Source: Candidatus Streptomyces philanthi (GTDB lineage: Bacteria > Actinomycetota > Actinomycetes > Streptomycetales > Streptomycetaceae). Taken from it: 64,000 bases of DNA. The stretch spans positions 2,542,001 to 2,606,000 of the forward strand of contig CP073042.1 of the NCBI GenBank assembly GCA_018114805.1, read 5' to 3'. Position 1 is the first letter of the stretch; each line of letters opens with the position of its first letter. The notes beneath the pieces were generated by a model. The model made no database searches, was not told where the DNA came from, and saw nothing but the letters and a program-made list of their open reading frames with translations. The translations under genes and the position numbers were made by a program. Below, in pieces: positions 36,916-47,174 of this stretch.

Positions 36916-37413
36916 ATGAAGAGCATCATCACAGCACGAATGAAGACCGCCGCGCTGGCCGGCACGACCACTGCGCTGCTCCTCGCGGGGGCAGCCAACG
37001 TGAGTTCGGACGGGACGGCGGACGACACCGACAACGACAGGCGACGTGAGCTATCGCTGGCGGATGAGGCCGCCGCGAGACTCTCCGATACCAGCTCAGA
37101 GGGGGTGCGCATCCTGCGGGGCAAGGGGCGAGCGTCGATGCGCATCGCCGCCAGCACGACGAAGACATATGCGACCGGCCAGCACCTGACCGTGGAGACC
37201 GTGTGCCTGGGCGCGGGCAGCGTCACGATCACCGCCTCGGCGGGCGGCCCGCCAAGGCCCCGACAGGTGCACTGCGCGGAAAGCGGAACCGGCAGGGCCA
37301 AGGCATCACGCTTCACGCTCACCACACAGAAACCCGGCCCTGTACGAGTGGCGGTACAGCCGTCCGGGAAAACCAGAGGCGGCCTCGCGTTCTGCGTCCG
37401 CCCCCAGACCTGA
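36916..37413 (+). CDS. Secreted protein of unknown function
   Basis: Exported protein of 165 residues with a signal peptide (MKSIITARMKTAALAG, hydrophobic TTALLLAGAA, cleavage near residue 28). A charged stretch DDTDNDRRREL follows, then a beta-rich region with three cysteines (ETVCLG, QVHCAE, AFCVRPQT). ATG 36916 follows GGGGGTGGG. The pattern GQHLTVETVCLGAGSVTITA is reminiscent of small Streptomyces secreted beta-sandwich proteins. No catalytic motif seen. Confidence 0.75.
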   Translation: MKSIITARMKTAALAGTTTALLLAGAANVSSDGTADDTDNDRRRELSLADEAAARLSDTSSEGVRILRGKGRASMRIAASTTKTYATGQHLTVETVCLGAGSVTITASAGGPPRPRQVHCAESGTGRAKASRFTLTTQKPGPVRVAVQPSGKTRGGLAFCVRPQT

Positions 37414-37915
37414 CCCCACCGCCGGCCTCGTACGCCGTGAGGCCAGCACATTGCCGGTCAGACCGCACCACGCGGGCACGCCGTGGCCACACCGGGCGCG
37501 GCAGGAGGCCCGGCCTCACGGTTTGCCGGAAGAACCAGCGCGTCGCGCGCTCCCAGCGGGACCGGGGTTCCCTTGCGAGCGGGATCGGGTTCCCCTCCGG
37601 CGGGGCCGGGCTCCCCGACCGAACGCGAGGCGAGTACGCCGCACGAGGGTTGCGCTCGCGGCGACGGCGGGAGAGGTGACTGCCGGAGGGTGGCACGGGC
37701 CGGTGAGGGGAGGTGAACCGACACGGATGAGCGATATCCGGGCGGCGGTGTCCGATTTCCGCCTTGACCAAGAGGGAGCGAGCATTCGAGCATCATGCAC
37801 GCGTCAAATGCTCCCCGCTCAGTGTGGCGCGCTCTCGGCCTCATCATGCGAGCGCTGCCCAGTGAACTGTTCGTTCCGTCCTATCCGTTGCGATTCCGGA
37901 AACCTGGAGCCTCGT
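37414..37915. other. Intergenic region, no gene recognised
   Basis: About 500 bases before the aminopeptidase gene. A short hairpin (GGCCTC/GAGGCC, 37423-37443) follows the secreted-protein gene and could help terminate it. The last 150 bases are less GC-rich and probably hold the aminopeptidase promoter; GAGCATT and AATGCTC arms near 37780-37813 form a weak inverted repeat. Confidence 0.45.
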
Positions 37916-38951
<1,036 letters not shown>

Positions 38952-39080
38952 CACCACTCCCACCCGCCGCCCTGGCTCCGGACCCGCTGTTCCGGACCTG
39001 GCCCCAGCAGGCAGCCGCCCTGCTGGTGGCCCAGGCCCGGATGGTGGCCGGACCGTCGATGGCGCGCTCCGGAGGTCCTG

Positions 39081-39686
39081 TCAGGGCTGCGGCAGTGAGG
39101 GACCACCGGGTTGGTGGGCGGTGGGGCTCGCACCGCTGGTGGGCCCGTCGGCGGGGAGGGGGTAGTGCCAGCCCTCGCGCCACCCGAAGGGGGCATCGAC
39201 CAGGTCCTCGATCCCGGCGCCGGTCAGTAGACAGTCGAGCGCCCACTTGTTGGCCGAGTGGGCGAGCAGGAGCACACGCTGACCGTTCCATCCGGCGGCC
39301 AGGTCGCACAGGAAGTCGCGGGTGGCCCGGATGGCCTGACGGTAGCTCTGGCCACCGGGGTACGGGGCGTCGATGTGCCGCGCGCGCTCACCCGCCAGGA
39401 CGGCGACCGGGCAGCCGTTGAACTGACCGTAGTCGCACTCGCGCAGGCGCGGGTCCTGGTGGATGGGGACCGTGGTGTCGGCGAAGGCGATCCGTGCCGT
39501 CTCGGCGGCACGGTGCAGATCGGAGGTGAACACGGCGGCCAGACCGGTGTCCCGGTGCCGGGTGGCGAGTTCGGCGGCGAGGAGTCGGCCCCGTTCCGAG
39601 AGCTTGCCCGGCAGCCAGCCGGACGCGATGCCGTTCTCGTTGTCCTCGGTCAGGGAATGGGTCTCGTAGACGATGTCGACTGCCAT
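39081..39686 (-). CDS. Histidine phosphatase-family protein
   Basis: Phosphoglycerate-mutase-like fold protein of 201 residues. The usual N-terminal RHG motif is replaced by VYETHSLTEDNENGIASGWLPG, so the putative catalytic His lacks the preceding Arg. Other hallmarks remain: TSDLHRAAETA, the Glu in RLRECDYGQFNG and the second His in LLLAHSANKWALD. I recall this ETHS variant as recurrent in Streptomyces. The C-terminal 25 residues are Pro/Gly-rich. No neighbours in an operon. Substrate unknown. Confidence 0.85.
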   Translation of the reverse strand: MAVDIVYETHSLTEDNENGIASGWLPGKLSERGRLLAAELATRHRDTGLAAVFTSDLHRAAETARIAFADTTVPIHQDPRLRECDYGQFNGCPVAVLAGERARHIDAPYPGGQSYRQAIRATRDFLCDLAAGWNGQRVLLLAHSANKWALDCLLTGAGIEDLVDAPFGWREGWHYPLPADGPTSGASPTAHQPGGPSLPQP

Positions 39687-40231
39687 GCCGGCTCCATGCG
39701 GTGTCGTGCGGCCAAGGCCATGTGTGTGGCGGGACGACCCGGCCCTGCGATGGCCTCGCTGTCCATGAGGATCACCTCGGCCGTGCGCCGTGCGCGGGCC
39801 GACGGTGAGCCTGCGGCTCGACCAGCGGGCAACAGGCTGCGGCTGGGGTGGGCTGAGCTGGCCGAGCTCGGCTGGGCGAGTTGCCGCAGCATGGGTACTC
39901 CACGCCGAAAGAGGTGTACCGACGAACTTCTACCCGAGCTGTCACCGAGCCTCCCGATGCGGGGCCGGGTCGTCGCCTCTACCCAACCGCACCGACCGCG
40001 GCACGGGCGACCCGAAGCCGGCGAACCTTCACGGTGACGGCACGAACGGAGGGGCCGGAAACCTGCGCGCGAGCCGGGAGGAAGGGCCGGCACGTGGGAC
40101 CCTCCCCCCGGCGCTGAGACCGGGCCTTCAGGATCTTCGGGACCCACCACCCGGACGGTCGGCCCGGTCGGCCCCACCACCCCCGCCGACCCCGCTCAGG
40201 CCCCCGGAGGCGTAGGCCAGGTCCCCGGGCG
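39687..40231. other. Intergenic region, no gene recognised
   Basis: About 550 bases between the minus-strand histidine phosphatase (its upstream region) and the ABC permease terminator. Open frames are unconvincing; no hairpin or repeat stands out. Confidence 0.45.
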
Positions 40232-40274
40232 CCGAGGCCCTGGCCCCCGAACAACACGGAGGCCAGGGCCTCGG
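40232..40274 (-). terminator. Terminator of the ABC transporter genes
   Basis: Perfect 14-base stem (40232-40245 with 40261-40274) and a 15-base loop, about 30 bases downstream of the repaired permease stop. Confidence 0.8.
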
Positions 40275-40302
40275 GTACTGAGACCCGCCCCGGGCACGGG
40301 GG

Positions 40303-41542
40303 TCAGGCCGTGACGTCCCTTGCGGTGAAGCGGGTCTAGGCGGCGGAGCCGAAGACGGCCAGGTAGAGGCCCTGGAGGCCGAGGTTCTTGACGATCTCGT
40401 CCCAGTAGATCGGATCACGGAGGAGGTCAGCGAAGCTCAGCCAGTAGTGCGAGAAGAGGTAGGGGTGGATCACGTGCAACTGCGGGATCCTGTCCAGGAT
40501 CTGCACCGTGATGAGCAGGCCGACCGTGGCCGCCATCGCCGCGATGCCGCTGTTGGTGAGCGTGGAGATGAACAGGCCGAGGGCGGCCATGCCGACCAGC
40601 GACAGCGCGACCACTCCGCCGACCGCCGCGGCCAGCACCATCGCTTCGGCGAAGGAGATGCGCGTCCCGGAAATCAGCGTCACGTCCCCGAGGGGGAAGA
40701 GGACCGCTCCCACGCCCAGCGCGACCAGCGCCACCGTCGTGGCGACCAGGCAGAAGACCAACGTGGTCGCGTACTTGGCCAGCAGGAGGCGGGTGCGCCC
40801 GGCGGGGGCCACGAGAAGATAGCGCAGCGTCCCCGCACTCGCCTCGCCGGCGATCACGCCGATGGCCATCGGGAGGAAGACGGGAAGTGTCGCGGCGAGG
40901 GAGGCGAAGACGAGGAAGATGCCGTTGTTGGTGACCTGGGTGAGGAAGGCCGGGCCCTCACCGTTGCTGCCGCCGCCGTCCCCGATGGTGCCGCCGTCGC
41001 TGGTCTCGATCTTCACGGCGATGCCGACCAGGATCGGCACCGCGGCCAGTACGGCGAGCAGGGCCAGCGTGCGCCACCGGTGGAAGGTGATGCCCAGTTC
41101 ACTGCGGAACAGGGGCCAGGGACCGCAGCACACTCGGCTGGCGTGGCAGGGCCGCCGCGCCACCGCCCCGGGGTACGACGGCGAGCCCGTCCTCGTCCCG
41201 GTCGCCGTGTCGGGTGAAACGTAGCGACGGTGTCGCCTGCCGCCGTTCGGCCTCCCGGTACGGCTGAGCTGCCGCGCCCCGTACCGCCTCCCCAGGACGC
41301 TCGGGCGCCGGCACCCGCACCGGCCGTTCGACCTCAGCCGCGCCCTCGGCCGCGCTCCCGGCCTCGCTGGCCCCCACAGCGCCCACCCCGTCGGCATCTC
41401 GCCCGGCCTCAGCGGTCTCGGTGGCCCCGGCGAACCCGGTGGACTCGACAGGACCCGCGACCTGCTCGCCGGCCTCGGGCCCTCCAGCCCGTTCGGCCGC
41501 CCCGGCCTCCGCAGCCCGCTCAGCCCGCTCAGCCCGCGACAT
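40303..41542 (-). pseudogene. ABC-2-type transporter permease, disrupted
   Basis: Membrane subunit with an Ala/Glu-rich N-terminal extension of about 130 residues, then ELGITFHRWRTLALLAVLAAVPI and five further helices, including GEASAGTLRYLLVAPAGRTRLLLAKY, a typical ABC-2 exporter loop. Two lesions: an extra C near 41119 separates the N-terminus (VLRSLA) from LFRSELGITF, and a TAG at 40336-40338 interrupts FGSAA-stop-TRFTARDVTA, where relatives have Trp. The true end is the TGA at 40303. It overlaps the ATPase gene by 14 bases. Substrate unknown. Confidence 0.83.
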
Positions 41543-42530
41543 CGAAACCCTCTCCGGTCAGTGCGACGAACGCGTCCTCAAGCGAGGCCCGTTCCGTGCC
41601 GAAGCCTCGTACCCGTACGTCGGCCCGGACGAGGGCGGCGTTCAGGTCGGCGAGGTCGGTCGGCGTGCCGTCGGCGAGTGGGGTGGTCGGCGGCTCGCCG
41701 GTAATCCAGTCCCCCGTGACCGCGAGGTCCGTCACGCCGTGCTCCTTGAGGACGCGGACCGCGTCCGCCGTGTCGGGCGTGGTGACGGTGAGTCGGCCAC
41801 GCGTTCCGGGCGCGAGTTCGGCGACCGTGCCCTGGGTGATCAGGCGGCCCTGCGCCATCACGGACGCGTGCGAACACACCTGCTCGATCTCGTCCTCGTC
41901 GAGGAGGTGGGATGAGAGGAAGACGGTGATGCCGTCGTCGGCCAGTTCACCCACCAGGGTGCCGATCTCGCGCATGCCCTGCGGGTCGAGTCCGTTGGTC
42001 GGCCCATCCAGGATGAGCAGTTCACGCGGCTGGAGCAGCGCGGCGGCCAGGCCGAGGCGCTGCTTCATGCCGAGCGAGTACGCGCGGGCCTTCTTGCCCG
42101 ACGCCGCCGTCAGACCCACCCGGTCCAGAGCCGCGCCGACCCGGGCGGCGCGGGTGCGCGGGTCGGCGGTCGAGTCGGCCGCGTCGTAGCGCACGAGGTT
42201 GTCGCAGCCGGACAGGAACCCGTACAGCGCGGGGCCCTCGATCAGCGCGCCGACCTTGGGCAGCACCTGGCGGGCGGTGCGCGGCATGGGCGAGCCGAGC
42301 AGCCGGGCGCCGCCCGACGTCGGCTCGATCAGACCCATCAGCATCCGGATGGTGGTCGTCTTCCCCAAGCCGTTGGGCCCGAGGAAACAGAAGACGCTGC
42401 CGCGCGGTACGAGCAGGTCGAGCCCGTCCACGGCGAGCTGCCCACCCCGGTACCGCTTCGTGAGCCCGCGCGTCTCCACCGCGGGCGTCGATCCGGCGGA
42501 CGGCTCGTCCACAGGCTCCCCCTTCGTCAT
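41529..42530 (-). CDS. ABC transporter ATP-binding protein with altered Walker B
   Basis: Cytoplasmic ATPase of 333 residues pairing with the downstream permease. Walker A is GPNGLGKTT (about 50-58), the signature region is YSLGMKQRLGLAAALL, and the Walker B segment reads LLILDGPTNGLDP, where the catalytic Glu after Asp is Gly. The H-loop is in FLSSHLLDEDEIEQV, two residues longer than the common SHLLDEVEQV. The C-terminal 100 residues match exporter ATPases. With the E-to-G change hydrolysis should be poor; given other errors nearby, a base error (GAG to GGG) is possible. ATG 42530 has only a weak ribosome-binding site. Confidence 0.87.
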   Translation of the reverse strand: MTKGEPVDEPSAGSTPAVETRGLTKRYRGGQLAVDGLDLLVPRGSVFCFLGPNGLGKTTTIRMLMGLIEPTSGGARLLGSPMPRTARQVLPKVGALIEGPALYGFLSGCDNLVRYDAADSTADPRTRAARVGAALDRVGLTAASGKKARAYSLGMKQRLGLAAALLQPRELLILDGPTNGLDPQGMREIGTLVGELADDGITVFLSSHLLDEDEIEQVCSHASVMAQGRLITQGTVAELAPGTRGRLTVTTPDTADAVRVLKEHGVTDLAVTGDWITGEPPTTPLADGTPTDLADLNAALVRADVRVRGFGTERASLEDAFVALTGEGFDVAG

Positions 42531-43301
42531 CCGGTTCTCACTCGGTCGTTCTCTCGGCCTACGGCCTCGTCCACGCCGCTCACCCTTGCCCGCGGCCCCG
42601 GACCGGTCCCGCCTGTCCGCATCACCGCGAGCCACACCCGTCACGGGCGCGCCCACGCGACACGAACAGCCCCGGAGACGATCCGAGGGCCACCACCTTG
42701 GCCCAGCCCCATATCCGGACGGCACGAAACCGATCCAACACGAAACCAGTCCGTACGGAAACGAACCAGCAACGGTCGGCGCTCCCACCCGCACCAATCC
42801 AGCGGCGCGCGTGCGCCAACCCCGCACCACCCAATCCTCGGCGTACGCGGACACCACCACGTCCGCCCGCCGTACGGTCAGGCCCGCCCTGCCCGCCCGC
42901 CGCACACAACCGAGCATGCATCACGGACGCACCGCGTACCGCACGACGACACACGCGGCACGCTGCCACCGTGCGCCCGATCCGCAGCGCAGGCTCCCGC
43001 GCCCCGCAGGCCACACGTCGCGCCCTGCCCACCGTGGGCACCACACGCAGCACGCCGCGCGTCGCACGCGACACACCGTCCAATACGCGTCACACGCGCA
43101 CCACAGCGCATTCGGCCCACCGCACCCGCCTACAACGGCCAGCTTCCCCGCCTCGGCCCGCCCGGCCCCGCCCCGACCCTGACCCCGGCCCCGTCCCGAC
43201 CCGGCACTGGCCGGGCTCCGTTCGGCCGCACGCGAACCGGCCTGCGGGGGCCGGTGGCGCTCAAGGGCTGGGGCGCGGCCAACAGGCCGCCGGTGTGGCA
43301 A
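42531..43301. other. C/A-rich intergenic tract
   Basis: About 770 bases without a recognisable gene. From 42700 to 43140 the plus strand is markedly rich in C and A with many CACAC, CGCAC and ACACG words, giving strong strand asymmetry. Long open frames through here have no protein-like character. A similar tract lies at 46300-46980. Confidence 0.5.
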
Positions 43302-43351
43302 GGCCGTCCGGTGCTGCGTGCCCCTGGAGGCATACGCAGCACCGGACGGCC
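43302..43351 (-). terminator. Terminator of the LolA-like gene
   Basis: Perfect 18-base stem (43302-43319 with 43334-43351) and a 14-base loop, 110 bases downstream of the LolA-like gene. Confidence 0.85.
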
Positions 43352-43462
43352 GGCGCCGATCACCGTGCGACGGGCGCAGCCGCCGACGGCCGCCGTGGGC
43401 CCGGCCGGCGAGGCCGGGACCGGGGCCGGGCGATCGCGGCGGCCGCTTGCCCGCGTCGGCGG

Positions 43463-44710
43463 CTACCTGCCTGCGTTGGCGGCGTCGATCAGCGTGTCCT
43501 TGCCGACCGCGCCGACGTACAAGGTGCCGTCGTCGGTCAGCAGGGCGTTGACCAGGCGAGTGCTGAACACCGTGCCCGAGCCGAAGTCACCCTTGACTTG
43601 GTCACCGAGCTTGTCGAGGAACTGCGAGGCCGCGGCGGACTCGTCGCCCTCGCCGGGCTGCCAGGTGGGGAGGCCGCCGCCGGGCAGCTTGAGCTTGGCG
43701 ACCGTGCCCCAGCCCTCACCGATCACGTTCAGGCCGGACAGGTCGTCGGCGCCCAGCTCCTTCGGCTGGCCGAGCTTCTCGGCCTTGCGGTCGAGGTCCT
43801 TCTGCTCGGTGACCTTGGCGCCCTTGGGGGGCGTGAACTCGAAGGTGCTGGCCTTCGGCTTGCCGAAGCTGACCTTGGTGAACCCCACGTCGACGACGGC
43901 CTTGCCACCGCTCTTCGGGGCGAGGGTGAACTTGAGCGGGACACCGTTGTCCGCGTCCACGGCGATCCGGATGGAACCGACCGTGGTGTCGCCCTTCGGG
44001 ACCAGCTTGAGCTGGTACGCGTCGCGACCGGCGATCTTCGCCGTGCCGTCCACCGTGACGGACGTGGTCTCGTCCGCCCCGGCCAGGACCTTCTTCGCCA
44101 GTTCCTGCGGCGTGGCGTCGGTCAGGTCTTTCGGCAGCCGCTCCTCCTGCTTGCCCTTGCCGTGCGAACGGTCCTGCTGGGGAGCGGTGGCGTGGTAGAC
44201 CGTGTTGCTGCCGCTGTCGTACGCCCAGACCTGGTCACCGTTGTGGATCAGGCTGTACTCGGCGGCGTCCTCGATGATCGAAACGCGCTGCTTCTCAGGG
44301 CCGTCCGCCGCGACGCGCAGGGTGTGCGAACCCGCCGCCAGCTCGGGGAGCTTGGACTGCGGAGCCGCGGACGCCTCGTCGCCGTCCTCGCCACCGTGCT
44401 GGCCGCCGCCCATCCCACCCAGCGACGAGCCGGCCGAGAGGCCGGGGATGCCCAGGTCAGTGCTGATCTTCACCGAGCCGGAAAGCTGCTGGGTGTCCGA
44501 CGCGGCGATCTTGGCTATCAGTTCCTCTGCCGTGATCTTCGGCAGGTCGGGGTCGCCGTCGGAGTTGGCAAGCGCCGGGACCAGCCCGATCGTCGCCGCC
44601 ACCACCCCCGCCACCGCGACCGGGACGGCGTACCGCGCGGCTTTGTGCCGTCGCGCGGGACGCTCCCCGTCGCACTCGTCCGTGGCCTCTGTCGATCGGG
44701 TACGTGCCAT
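43463..44710 (-). CDS. Exported LolA/RseB-like protein
   Basis: Membrane-anchored or secreted protein of 415 residues. The start MARTRSTEATDEC has GGAGG upstream. A single hydrophobic segment (YAVPVAVAGVVAATIGLVPAL, about 25-45) follows a basic region. The chain then fits the LolA/DUF2092 beta-half-barrel type: ITAEELIAKIAASDTQQLSGSVKIS, SIIEDAAEYSLIHNGDQVWAYDSGSNTVYHA and SIRIAVDADNGVPLKFTL. Gram-positive members probably handle lipids or lipoproteins at the membrane. An ABC exporter pair lies just downstream on the same strand but behind a terminator. Well conserved and intact. Confidence 0.85.
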   Translation of the reverse strand: MARTRSTEATDECDGERPARRHKAARYAVPVAVAGVVAATIGLVPALANSDGDPDLPKITAEELIAKIAASDTQQLSGSVKISTDLGIPGLSAGSSLGGMGGGQHGGEDGDEASAAPQSKLPELAAGSHTLRVAADGPEKQRVSIIEDAAEYSLIHNGDQVWAYDSGSNTVYHATAPQQDRSHGKGKQEERLPKDLTDATPQELAKKVLAGADETTSVTVDGTAKIAGRDAYQLKLVPKGDTTVGSIRIAVDADNGVPLKFTLAPKSGGKAVVDVGFTKVSFGKPKASTFEFTPPKGAKVTEQKDLDRKAEKLGQPKELGADDLSGLNVIGEGWGTVAKLKLPGGGLPTWQPGEGDESAAASQFLDKLGDQVKGDFGSGTVFSTRLVNALLTDDGTLYVGAVGKDTLIDAANAGR

Positions 44711-45070
44711 GTGTGCTCTACCTCCGTCGTCGCCCGGCGGTTCATCAACGTCGCACTCGTCCACCCTCGGGCTTCATTGTCACCCGATCCGCCGTGCGGT
44801 GGCTTCTCCATCCCATCAAAAGCACCGCCACCTGGCGTCCCCCCGCAGGAGCAACTCCCCGTACCCATGCGGGATGACACGCATCAGACGAAAGACCGAG
44901 GGTTCTCGGGGCAAGACCAGGGCACGCACGGGAACTCGGGCCGCCACCTGGCCCGTCACCCATCGGCCACTACGGGGTACGAGGGGCGCGGGGCACGGCG
45001 GCGCCACGGAGCGGGAAAGAGGTACTGGGGAAGAGGGGCCGAGGAAAGGACGGCTGGGCAGGGCGGGGGC
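44711..45070. other. Intergenic region upstream of the LolA-like gene
   Basis: 360 bases between the polyprenyl synthase stop and the LolA-like start, both minus strand. It must contain the LolA-gene promoter. No gene or strong hairpin found. Confidence 0.45.
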
Positions 45071-46081
45071 TCAGCCGGCCCGGTGGACCACCGCGTCGCA
45101 CAGGCCCTCAAGCGCCGAGCGCGCCGCGCCCCTCGGGAGCGGGGCGAGCATGGCGCGCGCCTCCGCCGCGTACCGCAGCGTGTCGCGTCGTGCCTGCTCA
45201 AGGGCGGGGTGGGCGCGCAGCCTGAGCAGCACCTCGGCGTGCCGGGCGTCGTCCGTCAGGTCGCCCTCAAGCAGCGCGCACAGCTCGCGGTCGGCCACCG
45301 ACCCGCTCGCCTGAGCCTGGGCACGCAGGTGGAGCACCGGCAGGGTGGCGATGCCCTCGCGCAGGTCCGTACCGGGGGTCTTGCCCGACTCGTGCGAGTC
45401 GCTGGCGATGTCCAGTACGTCGTCGGCGAGCTGGAAGGCGATGCCGAGCCGCTCCCCGTACTGGGTCAGCACGCTGATGACGCTCTCGTCCGCGCCCGCC
45501 ATGATCGCGCCGAGCCGGCCCGAGACGGCGACCAGCGAGCCGGTCTTGCCGGCGAGGACGTCGAGGTAGTGCTCGATCGGGTCGCGGCCGTCGCGCGGCC
45601 CCGCGGTCTCCAGGATCTGGCCGGTGACCAGGCGTTCGAACGCCTCGGCCTGGATGCGGACCGCTTCCGGTCCGAGGTCGGCCAGTATGTGCGAGGCGCG
45701 GGCGAAGAGGAAGTCGCCGGTCAGGACGGCCAGGGAGTTGCCCCAGCGGTTGTTGGCGCTGGGGACGCCGCGCCGCACGTCGGCCTCGTCCATCACGTCG
45801 TCGTGATACAGCGTCGCCAGGTGGGTCAGCTCGACGACCACGGCCGACGGCACGACGCCCGGTGCGTGCGGGTCCCCGAACTGCGCGGCCAGCAGCACCA
45901 GGAGCGGCCTGAAACGCTTGCCGCCGGCGCGTACCAGGTGCTGGGCCGCCTTGGTGATGAACGGGACGTCGCTCTTGGTGGCCTCCAGCAGGCCCTCCTC
46001 GACGGCCGCCAACCCGGCTAGGGCGTCGGCTTCCAGAGTCTGGTCCCGCACGGTCAGCCCAAGGGGCCCGACGACGGTCAC
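45071..46081 (-). CDS. Polyprenyl diphosphate synthase
   Basis: Trans-type isoprenyl diphosphate synthase of 336 residues that extends allylic diphosphates with IPP. The first Asp-rich motif is LYHDDVMDEADVRRG (DDVMD at about 94-98) and the second is FQLADDVLD (about 220-224); GGKRFRPL carries the IPP-binding Arg/Lys. The GTG at 46081 (VTVVGPLG) has AGGAG upstream. In Streptomyces the gene at this position is thought to make the long side chain of menaquinone, the electron acceptor for complex I, which suits its location near nuo. The chain length is not readable from sequence. Confidence 0.9.
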   Translation of the reverse strand: MTVVGPLGLTVRDQTLEADALAGLAAVEEGLLEATKSDVPFITKAAQHLVRAGGKRFRPLLVLLAAQFGDPHAPGVVPSAVVVELTHLATLYHDDVMDEADVRRGVPSANNRWGNSLAVLTGDFLFARASHILADLGPEAVRIQAEAFERLVTGQILETAGPRDGRDPIEHYLDVLAGKTGSLVAVSGRLGAIMAGADESVISVLTQYGERLGIAFQLADDVLDIASDSHESGKTPGTDLREGIATLPVLHLRAQAQASGSVADRELCALLEGDLTDDARHAEVLLRLRAHPALEQARRDTLRYAAEARAMLAPLPRGAARSALEGLCDAVVHRAG

Positions 46082-46924
46082 GAGAGGTACTCCTGTCTGC
46101 CTACGATCGCGTGGAATGTCGATGTGTCGCTGTCTCCACCACAAGGAAGCGTATCCGGTCGGGTATCGATCACCGTGAGCGCCTTCCCGGCCGCCCCTTC
46201 CCCCGAAGCGCTCGCCTCCTCAGGGTCACCACCACCGTCGGCAACCGTGCGCGCACGCGTCTGCCCTGGTCGACGCGCGGGCGCCCGGGCCAAGGCCGGG
46301 TGACCAGCAGGTGACGCCCGGCCCACGACCCCCGCCATCGCGGGCGCCCCCGCCCCCTGACGGGCCCCGAACGACCGCCGCGCCAGCCTCCACAGCCCCA
46401 CCCGCCCCTCGCCCGAGCCCGGCCGGGCCCACCATGCCCCGCCCGTCCCGCACACCCCATACGTCTACGTTCCGCACGTTCCGCTCACCCCGCGCACACC
46501 GCTCACGCCGCACACCCCCGGCATCGCGCGCTCCCCCGAGCGCCGGCCCGAGTGCCCCGCTCCTCCCCTGCGTCACCGGACACATCACCGGACCGGGGGA
46601 CACCGCGGCCGCCCCCGCCCCGACGCGGCGCGGGCACGCGGCGGAGACGTCCCCTCGGAGCGACCGACCCCACCCAGCCACCCCGACCGCCCCAGTCACC
46701 CCGTTGCCCCGGTCACCCCGGTCAAGCCCACTCCAGGGCGCCCGCCACCGAACGCGCCCCGAGCTGGCCACTCACCCCGCACCGGCCAGCGCCCACGACC
46801 CACGCCCCACGCCCCACGAGCCCCGACCCGCGAGCCACGCACGGCACACGCCACGCCAAGCACCACACACCACACAGAGCGCACCCGGCACCGCACCCAG
46901 CACCCGGCATCGCGCCCAGCACTG
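46082..46924. other. C/A-rich intergenic tract
   Basis: Noncoding DNA upstream of the polyprenyl synthase. From about 46300 the plus strand is strongly C- and A-biased (CACCCC, CGCACAC, CACGCCC words) and grades into the heptanucleotide array. No protein-like frame on either strand. Confidence 0.5.
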
Positions 46925-46973
46925 AGCACCCAGCACCCAGCACCCAGCACCCAGCACCCAGCACCCAGCACGC
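46925..46973. repeat. Heptanucleotide tandem array (AGCACCC)n
   Basis: Six perfect AGCACCC units followed by AGCACGC, preceded by degenerate GCACCCGGCACC-like copies from about 46881. Located in the noncoding region 200 bases upstream of the fumarylacetoacetase gene. The unit is one base different from the GGCACCC unit (minus strand) of the array inside nuoG. Confidence 0.92.
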
Positions 46974-47054
46974 CGAAGACCGAGGCCCGGGCTCCGCATT
47001 CCGGGGCCAGCGCTCCGGAATCCGGGAGTTCAGCACCGCTATAAGGTGCATGCC

Positions 47055-47069
47055 GTCCGATATTCGGAC
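47055..47069. promoter_or_regulatory. Putative operator upstream of fumarylacetoacetase
   Basis: Perfect inverted repeat GTCCGA-TAT-TCGGAC about 105 bases upstream of the start codon. A second near-palindrome CTCCGG-AAT-CCGGGAG lies at about 47013-47028. Tyrosine or homogentisate catabolic genes are commonly under a local repressor; none is encoded nearby. Confidence 0.5.
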
Positions 47070-47174
47070 ACACGGGGTTCGCCTCAACCGCCTTCCGACC
47101 CCCCTCAACCCGCCCTTCCAGACGTAGTCTGTGGCCTGCCAGCTTGCAGACGAGGAGAAGGCGAGGCAGCACCC

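Noticed and set aside
42698..46021. Very long plus-strand open frame of about 1100 codons
   Set aside because: It runs antisense to the LolA-like and polyprenyl synthase genes and through a C/A-rich tract; Arg/Ala/Pro-rich with no domain. GC-driven artefact.
46925..46973. CRISPR array
   Set aside because: Seven-base units directly abutting with no spacers and no cas genes.
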